DNA of 64,000 nucleotides, from positions 4,255,188-4,319,187 of the forward strand of contig NZ_CP159578.1 of the NCBI RefSeq assembly GCF_040536835.1. Direction: 5' to 3'. Both the position numbers and the translations under genes were made by a program. This DNA comes from Salinicola endophyticus. Its GTDB lineage: Bacteria > Pseudomonadota > Gammaproteobacteria > Pseudomonadales > Halomonadaceae. The notes under the pieces were generated by a model, which was not told the DNA's origin, did not search any database, and saw only the letters and a program-made list of their open reading frames with translations. Below are positions 9,067 through 18,440 of this stretch, in pieces; position 1 is the stretch's first letter; each line of letters opens with the position of its first letter.

Positions 9067-9082
9067 TTGACGTTAACGTCAA
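9067..9082. promoter_or_regulatory. LiuR operator before liuA, perfect palindrome
   Basis: The 16-mer ttgacgttaacgtcaa is a perfect palindrome, 78 bp upstream of the liuA start. Together with the copies at 5146 and 22575 it defines the box. It matches the expected target type of MerR-family LiuR. Confidence 0.82.
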
Positions 9083-9159
9083 CGTATAAAGCCGAGAGCG
9101 CCTGCGAGCCATGTCCCGCGACCCCGCGTTCTTGCCTATCGACAGCGGAGGATCATCCG

Positions 9160-10329
9160 ATGCACGCCCCCTACACCGAGCTCGATTTCGGCCTCGACGA
9201 CGAGTTGAACATGCTGCGCGAACAGGTCAACGCCTTCGCCCGCGACGAGATCGCTCCGCGCGCGGCCCAGATCGACCACGACAACGCCTTCCCCGCGGAC
9301 CTGTGGCAGAAGTTCGGCGACATGGGGCTGCTCGGCATCACCGTCAGCGAAGAAGACGGCGGCAGCGGCATGGGCTACCTGGCGCACTGCATCGCCATGG
9401 AGGAGATCTCCCGGGCCAGCGCCTCGGTGGGGCTCTCCTACGGCGCCCACGCCAATCTCTGCGTCAATCAGATCAAGCTCAACGCCACGGCCGAGCAGAA
9501 GGCCAAGTACCTGCCCAAGCTGATCAGCGGCGAGCACGTGGGGGCGCTGGCGATGTCCGAACCCGGCGCCGGCTCGGATGTGGTCTCGATGAGCCTGCGC
9601 GCCGACAGGCATGGCGACCACTACGTGCTCAACGGCAACAAGATGTGGATCACCAACGGCCCCGACGCCGACGTGCTGGTGGTCTACGCCAAGACCGACC
9701 CCGAAGCCGGCGCCAAGGGCATCACCGCCTTTCTGATCGAGAAGGGGTTCGCCGGTTTCTCCACCGCGCAGAAGCTCGACAAGCTGGGCATGCGCGGCTC
9801 CAACACCTGCGAGCTGGTGTTCGAGGATTGCCAGGTACCGGCGGAGAACGTGCTGGGCGAGGAGAACCGCGGCGTGCGCGTGCTGATGAGCGGGCTCGAC
9901 TACGAGCGCACGGTGCTCGCCGCCGGCCCGATCGGGATCATGCAGGCGTGTCTGGACGTGGTGGTGCCCTACGTCCACGAGCGCAAGCAGTTCGGCCAGG
10001 CGATCGGCGAGTTCCAGCTGATCCAGGGCAAGCTCGCCGACATGTACACCACGCTCAACGCCTGCCGCGCCTATCTCTACGCCGTGGCCGGCGCCTGCGA
10101 CCGCGGCCGGGTCAGCCGCAAGGACGCCGCCGGGGTGATCCTCTACTGCGCCGAAAAGGCGACCCAGATGGCGCTGGATGCCATCCAGCTGCTCGGCGGC
10201 AACGGCTATATCAACGAGTACCCCACCGGGCGGCTGCTGCGTGACGCCAAGCTCTACGAGATCGGCGCCGGCACCAGCGAGATTCGGCGGATGCTGATTG
10301 GCCGAGAATTGTTCTCCGAATCGGCATAG
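9160..10329 (+). CDS. liuA: Isovaleryl-CoA dehydrogenase
   Basis: A 389-residue acyl-CoA dehydrogenase that oxidises isovaleryl-CoA to 3-methylcrotonyl-CoA with FAD, passing electrons to ETF. Domains in order are the N-terminal helical domain, the beta-barrel with [14 protein letters not shown] and [12 protein letters not shown], and the C-terminal helical domain with the Glu of [11 protein letters not shown], which in isovaleryl-CoA dehydrogenases is the catalytic base. [12 protein letters not shown] and [16 protein letters not shown] are also present. The start at 9160 follows gcggaggatcatccg. It is the first gene of liuABCDE, and the operator at 9067 indicates LiuR control. Confidence 0.94.
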   Translation: MHAPYTELDFGLDDELNMLREQVNAFARDEIAPRAAQIDHDNAFPADLWQKFGDMGLLGITVSEEDGGSGMGYLAHCIAMEEISRASASVGLSYGAHANLCVNQIKLNATAEQKAKYLPKLISGEHVGALAMSEPGAGSDVVSMSLRADRHGDHYVLNGNKMWITNGPDADVLVVYAKTDPEAGAKGITAFLIEKGFAGFSTAQKLDKLGMRGSNTCELVFEDCQVPAENVLGEENRGVRVLMSGLDYERTVLAAGPIGIMQACLDVVVPYVHERKQFGQAIGEFQLIQGKLADMYTTLNACRAYLYAVAGACDRGRVSRKDAAGVILYCAEKATQMALDAIQLLGGNGYINEYPTGRLLRDAKLYEIGAGTSEIRRMLIGRELFSESA

Positions 10330-10338
10330 GAGGGTCGC

Positions 10339-11946
10339 ATGGCCATACTGAGTAGCCAGATAAACCCCCGCGCCGAGGCCTTCCAGGCCAACGCCCAGGC
10401 GCTGCGGGCGGAGGTCGACAAGCTCCACGCGCTGAGCGCCGAGATCGCCCGGGGCGGCGGCGACAAGGCCCGCGCCCGGCACGAGTCCCGCGGCAAGCTG
10501 TTCGTGCGCGAGCGCATCGACCAGCTGCTCGACGAGGGCGCGGCCTTTCTCGAGATCGGCGCGCTGGCGGCCCACGAGGTCTACGACACCCCGGTGCCCG
10601 CCGCCGGCGTGGTCGCCGGCATCGGCCGGGTCAGCGGCGTGGAGTGCGTGATCGTCGCCAACGACGCCACGGTCAAGGGCGGCACCTACTTCCCGCTGAC
10701 GGTGAAGAAGCACCTGCGCGCCCAGGAGATCGCCCGCAAGCACCGCCTGCCCTGCCTCTACCTGGTCGACTCCGGCGGCGCCTACCTGCCGGAGCAGGAC
10801 GAGGTCTTTCCCGACCACGACGACTTCGGCCGCATCTTCTACAACCAGGCCACGCTCTCCGCCGCCGGCATCCCGCAGATCGCGGTGGTGATGGGCTCGT
10901 GCACCGCCGGCGGCGCCTACGTGCCGGCGATGGCCGATGAATCGATCATCGTGCGCAACCAGGGCACCATCTTTCTCGGCGGCCCGCCGCTGGTGAAAGC
11001 CGCCACCGGTGAGACCATCAGCGCCGAGGATCTCGGCGGCGCGGACGTGCACGCACGGATCAGCGGCGTGGTCGACCACTATGCCGAGAACGACGCCCAT
11101 GCGCTGCAGCTCGCCCGCCGCGCGGTCTCCCGGCTCAACTGGCGCAAGCGCGGCGAACTGGCGCTGCGCGAATCCCGCCCGCCGCGGCTCGACCCTTCGG
11201 AGCTCTACGGCATCGTCGGCACCGACCTGCGCAAGCCGTATGACGTGCGCGAGGTGATCGGGCGGCTAGTGGACGACTCCGACTTCGACGAGTTCAAGCG
11301 CTATTACGGCGACACCCTGGTCACCGGCTTCGCCCACTGGTGCGGCCATCCGGTGGGTATCGTCGCCAACAACGGTGTGCTGTTCTCGGAGTCCGCACAG
11401 AAGGGCGCGCACTTCATCGAACTCTGCGCCCAGCGCCAGATCCCGCTGATTTTCCTACAGAACATCACCGGCTTCATGGTCGGCTCCAAGTACGAGCAAG
11501 AGGGCATCGCCAAGCACGGCGCCAAGCTGGTCACCGCCGTGGCCTGCGCCAAGGTGCCCAAGTTCACCGTGTTGATCGGCGGCAGCTTCGGCGCCGGCAA
11601 CTACGGCATGTGCGGCCGCGCCTATGACCCCAACCTGCTGTTCATGTGGCCCAACGCGCGCATCTCGGTGATGGGCGGCGAACAGGCGGCCAACGTGCTG
11701 GCGCAGGTGAAACGGGAGCAGATGGAGCGCGACGGCAGCGACTGGCCGGAAGACGAGGAAGCCGCCTTCAAGGCGCCGATTCGCGAACAGTATGAGCGCC
11801 AGGGGCACCCGTACTACGCCAGCGCCCGGCTGTGGGACGACGGCGTGATCGACCCGTTGCAGACCCGCGATGTGATCGGCCTGGCACTCTCCGCCGCAAT
11901 GAACGCAGAGATACAAGAGACGCGTTTCGGCGTCTTCAGGATGTAA
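10339..11946 (+). CDS. liuB: Methylcrotonyl-CoA carboxylase, beta (carboxyltransferase) subunit
   Basis: A 535-residue acyl-CoA carboxyltransferase subunit of 3-methylcrotonyl-CoA carboxylase. Visible landmarks are [60 protein letters not shown], and the C-terminal [19 protein letters not shown] and [12 protein letters not shown]. It carboxylates methylcrotonyl-CoA to 3-methylglutaconyl-CoA using carboxybiotin from LiuD. It begins 9 bp after liuA with a taggagg ribosome binding site. A 125-bp repeat separates it from liuC. Confidence 0.95.
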   Translation: MAILSSQINPRAEAFQANAQALRAEVDKLHALSAEIARGGGDKARARHESRGKLFVRERIDQLLDEGAAFLEIGALAAHEVYDTPVPAAGVVAGIGRVSGVECVIVANDATVKGGTYFPLTVKKHLRAQEIARKHRLPCLYLVDSGGAYLPEQDEVFPDHDDFGRIFYNQATLSAAGIPQIAVVMGSCTAGGAYVPAMADESIIVRNQGTIFLGGPPLVKAATGETISAEDLGGADVHARISGVVDHYAENDAHALQLARRAVSRLNWRKRGELALRESRPPRLDPSELYGIVGTDLRKPYDVREVIGRLVDDSDFDEFKRYYGDTLVTGFAHWCGHPVGIVANNGVLFSESAQKGAHFIELCAQRQIPLIFLQNITGFMVGSKYEQEGIAKHGAKLVTAVACAKVPKFTVLIGGSFGAGNYGMCGRAYDPNLLFMWPNARISVMGGEQAANVLAQVKREQMERDGSDWPEDEEAAFKAPIREQYERQGHPYYASARLWDDGVIDPLQTRDVIGLALSAAMNAEIQETRFGVFRM

Positions 11947-11947
11947 T

Positions 11948-12072
11948 CCTAAAGGGGCTGCGCTCGCTCATGCTTTGTTAAAAATCGGCTCAAAGTACTC
12001 ATTTACACGCCCGTAAACTCCGTCTTTTCGCCGATTTTTGCCTCGCCTGAGCATCGCTCGCCACCTTTAGCG
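11948..12072. repeat. Dispersed palindromic repeat copy R3, inside the liu operon
   Basis: The ends ctaaaggggctgcgctcgc and its imperfect complement (gctaaaggtggcgagcg read on the other strand) bound a 125-bp element. The interior has the inner inverted pair aaaaatcggct/gccgattttt and the conserved ctcatttacac...gtaaactccg core. It lies between liuB and liuC, so the transcript of the operon would carry a long hairpin here. Confidence 0.8.
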
Positions 12073-12091
12073 GATAGAGGGAAACGGCTAA

Positions 12092-12919
12092 ATGAGCACC
12101 CATCACTGCCAACTGGACATCGACTCTCGCGGCGTCGCGCGGCTGACGCTGGACCGCCCCGCGGTACACAACGCCTTCGACGACGCCTTGATCGCCGCAC
12201 TCAACGCCCATCTCGAGCGCCTCCACGCCCTGGCTGCGAGCGGAGAGGTGCGGGTAGTGGTGCTCGGCTCCCACGGCAAGCACTTCTCCGCCGGGGCGGA
12301 TCTCGTCTGGATGAAGCGCATGGTCGACTACAGCGTCGACGACAACCTGGTCGACTCGCGCCAGCTCTCGCGCCTGATGCACGGGCTCGACACCCTGCCC
12401 TGCCCCACGCTCTGCCGAGTGCAGGGCGCGGCCTACGGCGGCGCGGTGGGGCTGGCCGCCTGCTGCGATCTGGTCATCGCCTCGGATGCGGCGCGCTTCT
12501 GTCTTTCCGAGGTCAAGATCGGCCTCTCGCCGGCGGTGGTCGGGCCCTATGTCCAGCGCGCCATCGGCGCCCGCCAGATGCGCCGCTACGCGTTGACCGC
12601 CGAGGTGATCGACGCCGCCACCGCCCGCGAGCTGGGGCTGGTGCATCAGGTGGTGGCTGGCGACGCGCTGGATGAAGAGATCAACCGCCAGATCGACACC
12701 CTGCTCGCCGCCTCCCCCCAGGCCCAGCGCGCCACCAAGGCGCTGCTCGCGCAGATCGCCCGCGAACCGGAGAGCGACGCCACCCGCGAGGCCGCGTGCC
12801 GCACCATCAGCGAGCTACGGGTCAGCGCCGAAGGCCAGGAGGGGCTGGCCGCCTTCTTCGACAAACGCCCGCCCGCCTGGCTCGCGGCCAGCGGGGGCGA
12901 CAAGGAGCCGCGCTCATGA
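12092..12919 (+). CDS. liuC: 3-Methylglutaconyl-CoA hydratase
   Basis: A 275-residue crotonase-fold enzyme that hydrates 3-methylglutaconyl-CoA to HMG-CoA in leucine breakdown. The oxyanion-hole segments are SHGKHFSAGADLVWMKRM and QGAAYGGAVGLAACCDLV, followed by SEVKIGLSPAVVGPYV, where crotonases place catalytic acids. It overlaps liuD by ATGA, a translational-coupling arrangement. The assignment to LiuC rests mainly on its position between liuB and liuD. Confidence 0.93.
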   Translation: MSTHHCQLDIDSRGVARLTLDRPAVHNAFDDALIAALNAHLERLHALAASGEVRVVVLGSHGKHFSAGADLVWMKRMVDYSVDDNLVDSRQLSRLMHGLDTLPCPTLCRVQGAAYGGAVGLAACCDLVIASDAARFCLSEVKIGLSPAVVGPYVQRAIGARQMRRYALTAEVIDAATARELGLVHQVVAGDALDEEINRQIDTLLAASPQAQRATKALLAQIAREPESDATREAACRTISELRVSAEGQEGLAAFFDKRPPAWLAASGGDKEPRS

Positions 12920-15066
12920 GTCTCGCCACTGCGCCCCGCCCGCTCCGCGCCGTCCTGATCGCCAATCGTGGCGAGATCGCCTGCCGGGTGATCCGCACCG
13001 CGCGGCGCCTCGGCCTGCGTACCATCGCGGTCTATTCGGATGCCGACGCCCGCGCCCGCCACGTGCGCGAGGCCGACGAAGCGATCCGCCTCGGCCCGGC
13101 GGCGGCCGGCGAAAGCTATCTCGCCATCGACAAGGTCATCGCCGCCGCCCAGCGCAGCGGCGCCGACGCCATCCATCCGGGCTACGGCTTTCTCTCCGAG
13201 AACGCCGAGTTCGTCGCCGCCTGCGACGCCGCCGGGCTCGTCTTCATCGGCCCGCCGGCCAGCGCCATCGCCGCCATGGGCGACAAGGCCGCGGCCAAGG
13301 CACGCATGGCCAGCGCCGGCGTACCACTGGTGCCCGGCTATCACGGCGAAGCGCAGGACGACGCCCTGCTGCGGCAAGAAGCCGGCAAGATCGGCTACCC
13401 GGTGCTGCTCAAGGCCAGCGCCGGGGGCGGCGGCAAGGGCATGCGGGTGGTCGAGTCCGAGCGCGAGTTCCAGGCGGCGCTGGATGGCTGCCGCCGCGAA
13501 TCCCGCGCCGCCTTCGGCGATGAGCGCATGCTGATCGAGAAGTATCTGACCCAGCCGCGCCATGTCGAAGTACAGGTGTTCTGCGACAGCCTCGGCGCCG
13601 GCGTCTACCTGTTCGAGCGCGACTGCAGCGTGCAGCGACGCCACCAAAAGGTGCTCGAAGAGGCCCCCGCACCGCACCTGCCCGAAGCGCTGCGCCGCGA
13701 GATGGGTGAGGCCGCGGTGCGCGCCGCCCAGGAGATCGGCTATGTCGGCGCCGGCACGGTGGAGTTCCTGCTGGATGCCGCCGCCGAGACCACGCAGGAG
13801 CACGGCTCACCGTTCTACTTCATGGAGATGAACACCCGGCTGCAGGTCGAGCACCCGGTCACCGAGATGATCAGCGGCGAGGATCTGGTCGAGTGGCAGC
13901 TACGGGTCGCCGCTGGCCTGGCGCTGCCCAAGGCGCAGAGCGAACTGACGCTCACCGGCCACGCCGTCGAAGCGCGGCTCTATGCCGAAGACCCGGACAA
14001 CGACTTCCTCCCCGCCACCGGCAAGCTCCTGCGTTTCGCGCTGCCGCTGGCGAGCGCCGATTCGCACGGGCGAATCCGCCTGGATAGCGGCGTCGAGGCC
14101 GGTGACACGGTGACCATGCACTACGACCCGATGCTGGCCAAGCTGATCGTCCACGGCGAGGATCGCGGCCAGGCCTTGGCCGAAATGGCCCGCGCCCTGG
14201 CCGCGCTGGATATCAGCGGCGTGACCACCAATCGCCGCTTTCTGCAGCGGCTGGTGACCCACCCGGACTTCATCGCCGCCGAGCTGAATACCCGTTTCAT
14301 CGAGCATCATCACGACGATCTGTTCGCCGCGCTCCACGCCACCGACGCCGATATCGCGCGCGCGGCCCTGGTTGCTATCGATCAGCTTGCCAGGAACCAT
14401 ACCGACGGAACATCGCGCGCCGACGACCCCTGGCAGCGCCGCGACGGCTGGCGGCTCAACGCACCACACCGAGTACGTCTCGCCTTCCAGGAGACCGACG
14501 GCAGCGGCACGTACGAGGTGATCGCCACCCAGGGACTAACACAGGGTCTGACACAAGAACCAGCACAAGAGACCTGGCAGCTTCAGGTACAGCGCGACGG
14601 CGAGGAGACAAGCCGGGTCGCCGGGCAGTGCCAGCGTCTCGACAACGACACCCTGGCGCTCACCCTGGATGGCCATCGCCAGCGCCTCTTCGCCCGGCTC
14701 GACCCGGCCAGCGAAGGCGACGCCATCGTGCTCACCGCCGCAGGTCAAGAGTCGCGCCTGATCTGGCGCCGCGCCGACCGTGCCGACCATCTACCGCAAG
14801 AGACCGAAGCCAAGCTGACCGCGCCGATGCACGGCACCGTGGTGGCGCTGCTGGTCGAACCTAGCCAGACGGTGGAGAAAGGCACCCCGCTGGTGGTGGT
14901 GGAAGCGATGAAGATGGAGCACACCCTGAGCGCCCCCGCCGACGGAGCGGTGGAAGCCTTCCATGTCGCGGTGGGTGACGCCGTGGCGCAGGGGGATGAG
15001 CTGCTCGCGTTCACCAATGCCGAGGCGATGACCAACGCCGGCGCCGACACGAACGGGGACAGCTGA
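12916..15066 (+). CDS. liuD: Methylcrotonyl-CoA carboxylase, alpha (biotin) subunit
   Basis: A 716-residue biotin-dependent subunit. Residues ~1-450 form biotin carboxylase: the start LIANRGEIACRV, the ATP-grasp loop SAGGGGKGMRVVES, EMNTRLQVEHPVTE, and YAEDPDNDFLPATG. A linker/BT domain follows. The C terminus is a biotinyl domain with EAMKMEH, where the modified lysine is about residue 665. It charges biotin with CO2 and hands it to LiuB. It is somewhat longer than usual because of a loosely conserved linker around residues 490-620. The start overlaps the liuC stop. Confidence 0.95.
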   Translation: MSLATAPRPLRAVLIANRGEIACRVIRTARRLGLRTIAVYSDADARARHVREADEAIRLGPAAAGESYLAIDKVIAAAQRSGADAIHPGYGFLSENAEFVAACDAAGLVFIGPPASAIAAMGDKAAAKARMASAGVPLVPGYHGEAQDDALLRQEAGKIGYPVLLKASAGGGGKGMRVVESEREFQAALDGCRRESRAAFGDERMLIEKYLTQPRHVEVQVFCDSLGAGVYLFERDCSVQRRHQKVLEEAPAPHLPEALRREMGEAAVRAAQEIGYVGAGTVEFLLDAAAETTQEHGSPFYFMEMNTRLQVEHPVTEMISGEDLVEWQLRVAAGLALPKAQSELTLTGHAVEARLYAEDPDNDFLPATGKLLRFALPLASADSHGRIRLDSGVEAGDTVTMHYDPMLAKLIVHGEDRGQALAEMARALAALDISGVTTNRRFLQRLVTHPDFIAAELNTRFIEHHHDDLFAALHATDADIARAALVAIDQLARNHTDGTSRADDPWQRRDGWRLNAPHRVRLAFQETDGSGTYEVIATQGLTQGLTQEPAQETWQLQVQRDGEETSRVAGQCQRLDNDTLALTLDGHRQRLFARLDPASEGDAIVLTAAGQESRLIWRRADRADHLPQETEAKLTAPMHGTVVALLVEPSQTVEKGTPLVVVEAMKMEHTLSAPADGAVEAFHVAVGDAVAQGDELLAFTNAEAMTNAGADTNGDS

Positions 15067-15067
15067 C

Positions 15068-15967
15068 ATGGCAATGCCGAAGCACGTCAGTATCGTCGAA
15101 GTCGGCCCGCGCGACGGGCTACAGAACGAAGCCGAGCCCATCGCCACCGCCGCCAAGCTGGAACTGATCGAGCGGCTCGGTGCGGCGGGGCTCAAGCGGA
15201 TCGAAGTGGCGAGTTTCGTCTCGCCCAAATGGGTGCCGCAGATGGCGGATCACCGCGAGGTGATGACCGGCATTCGCCGCCGGCCGGGCGTGGTCTACTC
15301 CGCGCTCACGCCCAATCTCAAAGGGCTGGAAGCCGCGCTGGAGTGCGGCGTCGAGGAGGTCGCCGTCTTCGCGGCGGCCAGCGAAGCCTTCTCGCACAAG
15401 AACATCAACTGCTCGATTGCCGAATCGCTGGCGCGCTTCGAACCGGTGATCGAACGCGCCCGGGAAGCCGGCGTGCGCGTGCGCGGCTATGTCTCCTGCG
15501 TGCTCGGCTGCCCCTACGAAGGCAACATCGCCCCCCAACGGGTCGCCGAGGTCTCTCGGGCGCTTTATCAGATGGGCTGTTATGAAATCTCGCTGGGCGA
15601 CACCATCGGCGTCGGCACCCCGCTCGCGGCCAAGCGCCTGCTCGACGCCGTGAGCCGGGATATCCCCAGGGACAAACTCGCCGCCCACTTCCACGACACC
15701 TACGGCCAGGCGCTGGCCAACCTCTACGCCGTGCTCGAAGAGGGCATCAGCGTGATCGACAGCGCCGTCGCCGGACTCGGCGGCTGCCCCTACGCCAAGG
15801 GCGCCACCGGCAACGTTGCCACGGAAGACGTGATCTACCTGCTCAACGGCCTCGGCATCGACAGTGGCGTGGATCTGGATAACTTGGCAGAGACAGGGGT
15901 GTGGATAACACAGACGATCGGCAAGCCGAATCGGTCGAGGGTCGGCGTAGCGCTGGCGGCGCGCTAG
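15068..15967 (+). CDS. liuE: Hydroxymethylglutaryl-CoA lyase
   Basis: A 299-residue HMG-CoA lyase with TIM-barrel signature motifs: VGPRDGLQNE near the N terminus, SLGDTIGVGTP in the middle, HFHDTYGQALAN for metal binding, and the C-terminal active-site loop GLGGCPYAKGATGN holding the reactive cysteine. It splits HMG-CoA into acetyl-CoA and acetoacetate, the last step of leucine catabolism. It starts 1 bp after the liuD stop. The stop codon overlaps the left end of repeat R4. Confidence 0.95.
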   Translation: MAMPKHVSIVEVGPRDGLQNEAEPIATAAKLELIERLGAAGLKRIEVASFVSPKWVPQMADHREVMTGIRRRPGVVYSALTPNLKGLEAALECGVEEVAVFAAASEAFSHKNINCSIAESLARFEPVIERAREAGVRVRGYVSCVLGCPYEGNIAPQRVAEVSRALYQMGCYEISLGDTIGVGTPLAAKRLLDAVSRDIPRDKLAAHFHDTYGQALANLYAVLEEGISVIDSAVAGLGGCPYAKGATGNVATEDVIYLLNGLGIDSGVDLDNLAETGVWITQTIGKPNRSRVGVALAAR

Positions 15968-16109
15968 GGTTTGTACGAAAAGTCATCGAGCGAAGGCAAG
16001 ACAAGGCAAAAATCGGCGAAAACGCGGAGTTTACGGGGTGTAAATGAGCATTTTGAGCCGATTTTTAACGCCGTATTGCCGAGCGCAGGTAGTTTTCGTA
16101 AAAAGCCTG
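15965..16109. repeat. Dispersed palindromic repeat copy R4
   Basis: A 145-bp element beginning at the liuE stop codon. The left end tagggtttgtacgaaaagt and right end agttttcgtaaaaagcct are inverted relatives. The interior holds aaaaatcggcgaaaa and gagccgattttt arms around a gtttacggggtgtaaat centre. It is the most canonical copy and separates the liu operon from the region that ends in the accessory island. Confidence 0.85.
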
Positions 16110-16121
16110 GTCATTCATGGA

Positions 16122-16676
16122 TCAACCGCTCCAGGCCCCGCGATCTAGCTGAGACTGCAGCGCTAGAGACAACTCGACATAGGTGCGTGCCGCCTCTTTC
16201 GCCGGTTCCAGATCGCGAGCCACCTCACGACGCAAACGCCGCAGCTCGTGATACAACGTCACCTGTGGCTGATCGATCAGCCCTTCCCGCACCAGTAGTT
16301 CCGGCAGCCGAGCCGCTGATATCTCGCCCGGGCCACTATCTTCGCTTTCCCGTGGCGATAGCGACGCTCGGGCCGCGCGCTCCAATCGAGTCCACGCCTC
16401 CAATATCGCCGTACGGGGATGGCGCTCGGCCAGCTCGGTGAGAAACGTCTCCTCCTCACCGCCACGCACACCGACGACGTTATCCCGACCTGGCGATAGC
16501 GAGCGCAACTGCTCAAGGTCGTGCTCGAACTCAGCCTCGATAGGCCCGGCCCGCAGCTTCTTGATGAAGGACCCAAACTGCAGGATCTGGTCGCGGAAGA
16601 GAAGCGCGAGAATCAGAGCGAACACCGGCCAGGCCAGCGACCGGACGAGGCTCGAAATGAACGTCAGCCAATCCAT
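16122..16676 (-). CDS. Membrane-anchored protein of unknown function
   Basis: A 184-residue protein with one strong N-terminal membrane helix (about residues 8-29, LVRSLAWPVFALILALLF). A soluble, charged, probably helical tail of ~150 residues follows. I do not recognise a named family with certainty. The tail has an acidic stretch ending in a helix rich in Arg and Glu (RRLRREVARDLEPAKEAA). Base composition is closer to the core genome than to the cassettes that follow, so it may be the last native gene before the island. The start at 16676 begins immediately with the membrane helix. Confidence 0.72.
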   Translation of the reverse strand: MDWLTFISSLVRSLAWPVFALILALLFRDQILQFGSFIKKLRAGPIEAEFEHDLEQLRSLSPGRDNVVGVRGGEEETFLTELAERHPRTAILEAWTRLERAARASLSPRESEDSGPGEISAARLPELLVREGLIDQPQVTLYHELRRLRREVARDLEPAKEAARTYVELSLALQSQLDRGAWSG

Positions 16677-16728
16677 CGTCAGTACTCGGTTGGTTCCACG
16701 TGCATGAGTCTAGGCACTAGCTGCCACG

Positions 16729-17115
16729 TCATACATTCACCGAATATTGTAGATCACGTGCTTCATCTCCGGTCATGCCACGAAATCCCCAGCAGTGAGC
16801 GGGCTGCTCCTTGAGCGTGATCTCGATATCGATGGGCGATATGCCGATCTCGGCTTCTATCTGGCGGAAAAGCGCCTTGATTAGCGCCTTTTGTGTCTCC
16901 TTGGACCGCCCCTGCATCATGTTGATTTCGATAACCGTGTAAGCCGACGTTCTATCGTCAGGGAAATAGAAATCCTCTGAGTCCAGCGGTACGAACCGTT
17001 GAGCTCGCTTGCCCGCCGGCATCCCGAGAACATCCTGCATGCAGCCATGAATGACATTCGAAAGCTGCGCCTTGATAGGATTCAAGTACTCTTTGATGCC
17101 ATAAACGACGACCAT
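16729..17115 (-). CDS. Tautomerase-superfamily protein lacking Pro-1
   Basis: A 128-residue protein of two fused tautomerase (4-oxalocrotonate tautomerase/MIF fold) halves. The second half is clearest: YTVIEINMMQGRSKETQKAL and then EITLKEQPAHCWGFRGM. Tautomerases normally use the amino-terminal proline exposed after Met removal, but here the protein starts MVVVYG, with valine in that place. The start at 17115 is supported by a gggggctc ribosome binding site; the longer frame from 17166 lacks one. It is probably the last gene of the cassette-like array. The reaction is unknown. Confidence 0.78.
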   Translation of the reverse strand: MVVVYGIKEYLNPIKAQLSNVIHGCMQDVLGMPAGKRAQRFVPLDSEDFYFPDDRTSAYTVIEINMMQGRSKETQKALIKALFRQIEAEIGISPIDIEITLKEQPAHCWGFRGMTGDEARDLQYSVNV

Positions 17116-17183
17116 GTGAGCCCCCAAAGAATGTGTGTTTAATAAATCGACCTGCAAATATATCAATTAGTAGAACCACTGAC

Positions 17184-17255
17184 GAGCTAACATTTTGCAC
17201 AGCGGCGCGAGGAACGAGCGTCTGGCGCCGCAGGCGTGAACTGATGCAACTAGCT
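17184..17255. repeat. attC-like imperfect palindrome 1
   Basis: Outer arms agctaacattttgca and tgatgcaactagct are complementary with a small bulge. Inner arms gcggcgc (17202-17208) and gcgccgc (17225-17231) are perfect complements. The stop codon of the upstream membrane-protein gene lies in the outer arm, as is usual for integron cassettes. The core triplets are degenerate, so it is a candidate only. Confidence 0.5.
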
Positions 17256-17640
17256 ATGCATTTACAACGCCCTGGACAAATAAGCACGCTCCTATTCCGT
17301 AAGCTATAATTTGCAGCCAAAAGCAGCCCCACGTGACCGAACCACAACATTTAGCCATGAGAGCATTAAAGCAACCTCCATCTTTGATCTTCCTCGCGGT
17401 GTATCGATAGTCAATGAGCCGCGATACGGTAGCAACACAACCAAGCCCTGCCGAAACTGACCAAACAATAATCACACAATTCAGAGGCAATGCCTGCTGA
17501 GCAACTTTTCCCAACTTTATATTTATAGCATAGGCTAGTGATGCAACAGCGAATCCAAGAAACAAGTTGATTGAAAATGACAATTGGGTAATGCGATAGT
17601 TTTGCCACCGTATGTACCGCTCTTTCTGATCTTGATCCAT
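17254..17640 (-). CDS. Small integral membrane protein of unknown function
   Basis: A 128-residue, AT-rich orphan gene. Hydropathy suggests four membrane segments (SINLFLGFAVASLAYAI, CVIIVWSVSAGLGCVAT, a weak one, and WLQIIAYGIGACLFVQG) with a charged N terminus (DQDQKERYIRWQNYR). The start at 17640 has an aggaag ribosome binding site; an upstream in-frame ATG at 17655 overlaps the attC-like core and is less likely. Similar small membrane proteins are common integron cassette cargo. No function can be assigned. Confidence 0.7.
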   Translation of the reverse strand: MDQDQKERYIRWQNYRITQLSFSINLFLGFAVASLAYAINIKLGKVAQQALPLNCVIIVWSVSAGLGCVATVSRLIDYRYTARKIKDGGCFNALMAKCCGSVTWGCFWLQIIAYGIGACLFVQGVVNA

Positions 17641-17653
17641 GGGCTTCCTATTC

Positions 17654-17690
17654 ATAACGCCGCATTCACCGGCTTGACCGGCATAATGCT
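17654..17690. repeat. attC-like hairpin 2 (short)
   Basis: A cataacgcc core at 17654 is followed by gcattcaccgg-cttga-ccggcataatgc (17663-17690), an imperfect hairpin. The stop codon of the acetyltransferase gene falls inside it. It is shorter than a typical attC and may be degraded. Confidence 0.42.
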
Positions 17691-18409
17691 TTATTATGCA
17701 CCTTATCTATATAGAAGGCACCTGAATTATAGGCCACCCCTATTGCACTTGCTTCGGAGTACTTTGCCTTATCAAAATAAACAGACTCACCATCTACGCA
17801 TATTTTAATCATCGCATCGCCTTTATAATTTTCGCTCCTGACGTAGGCCGCCACCCGATTTTGGAAATGTATTACTCCTTGATTATCTAGCACAGCAGTC
17901 GGAGAAAAGGACTTTATCGGTACTGTTTCGGATATCCATTTTGCTTGCTCTGGATAAAACATTATCTTTACGTTTACCGGCGAGCCGTCAGTAGGAACAT
18001 CCAGGTACTTTTCAAAAACAAATGACGCTTCATTGTTATTATGAAATTCGAACCCCATTTTTTTCCAAAAAGGAATGGACGATTCGGGTTTACACTCGAT
18101 GGAAACAGCAATTCTGCCACTGCTAATGGCACGTTGCATTGCATATTCTACTAGCTGCTTTCCAACGCCCTTCTTTCTAAGATCTTCACGAACCTCCAGT
18201 ATGCCAAAATCGCCCCAGATGTAGGCGACCGGCTCATCCTCGAGAGTGGCCACGAAAAGCTGATGTTCGTCATGAACGCGCTGCGTTAAATTCCAATTGC
18301 ATAAAAATGATCCATACACCTCCCGGCGATCATGCTCTAAAAGCCATGAATATATTGTTGCGACATCATGGTCAGTAGCCAATCCAAATGACAAATTTGA
18401 TTCTCTCAT
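17666..18409 (-). CDS. GNAT-family acetyltransferase with extra C-terminal domain
   Basis: A 247-residue protein. Residues ~5-140 form a GNAT N-acetyltransferase domain with a V-x-x-x-x-R-x-x-G-x-G acetyl-CoA loop (VREDLRKKGVGKQLVEYAM) and a terminal FWKKMGFEF. Residues ~145-247 form a second, unrecognised segment containing IKICVDGESVYFDKAKYSEA. Codon use is AT-rich, unlike the flanking core genes. The start at 18409 has a gaggg ribosome binding site. It lies between two attC-like sites, so it looks like a cassette. Substrate unknown. Confidence 0.78.
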   Translation of the reverse strand: MRESNLSFGLATDHDVATIYSWLLEHDRREVYGSFLCNWNLTQRVHDEHQLFVATLEDEPVAYIWGDFGILEVREDLRKKGVGKQLVEYAMQRAISSGRIAVSIECKPESSIPFWKKMGFEFHNNNEASFVFEKYLDVPTDGSPVNVKIMFYPEQAKWISETVPIKSFSPTAVLDNQGVIHFQNRVAAYVRSENYKGDAMIKICVDGESVYFDKAKYSEASAIGVAYNSGAFYIDKVHNKALCRSSR

Positions 18410-18440
18410 CTTCAGCCCTCGATGGTTCTGACATACACTG

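Noticed and set aside
9136..11100. 654-residue minus-strand frame opposite liuA-liuB
   Set aside because: It is the shadow of GC-rich third positions; liuA and liuB on the plus strand have full family motifs.
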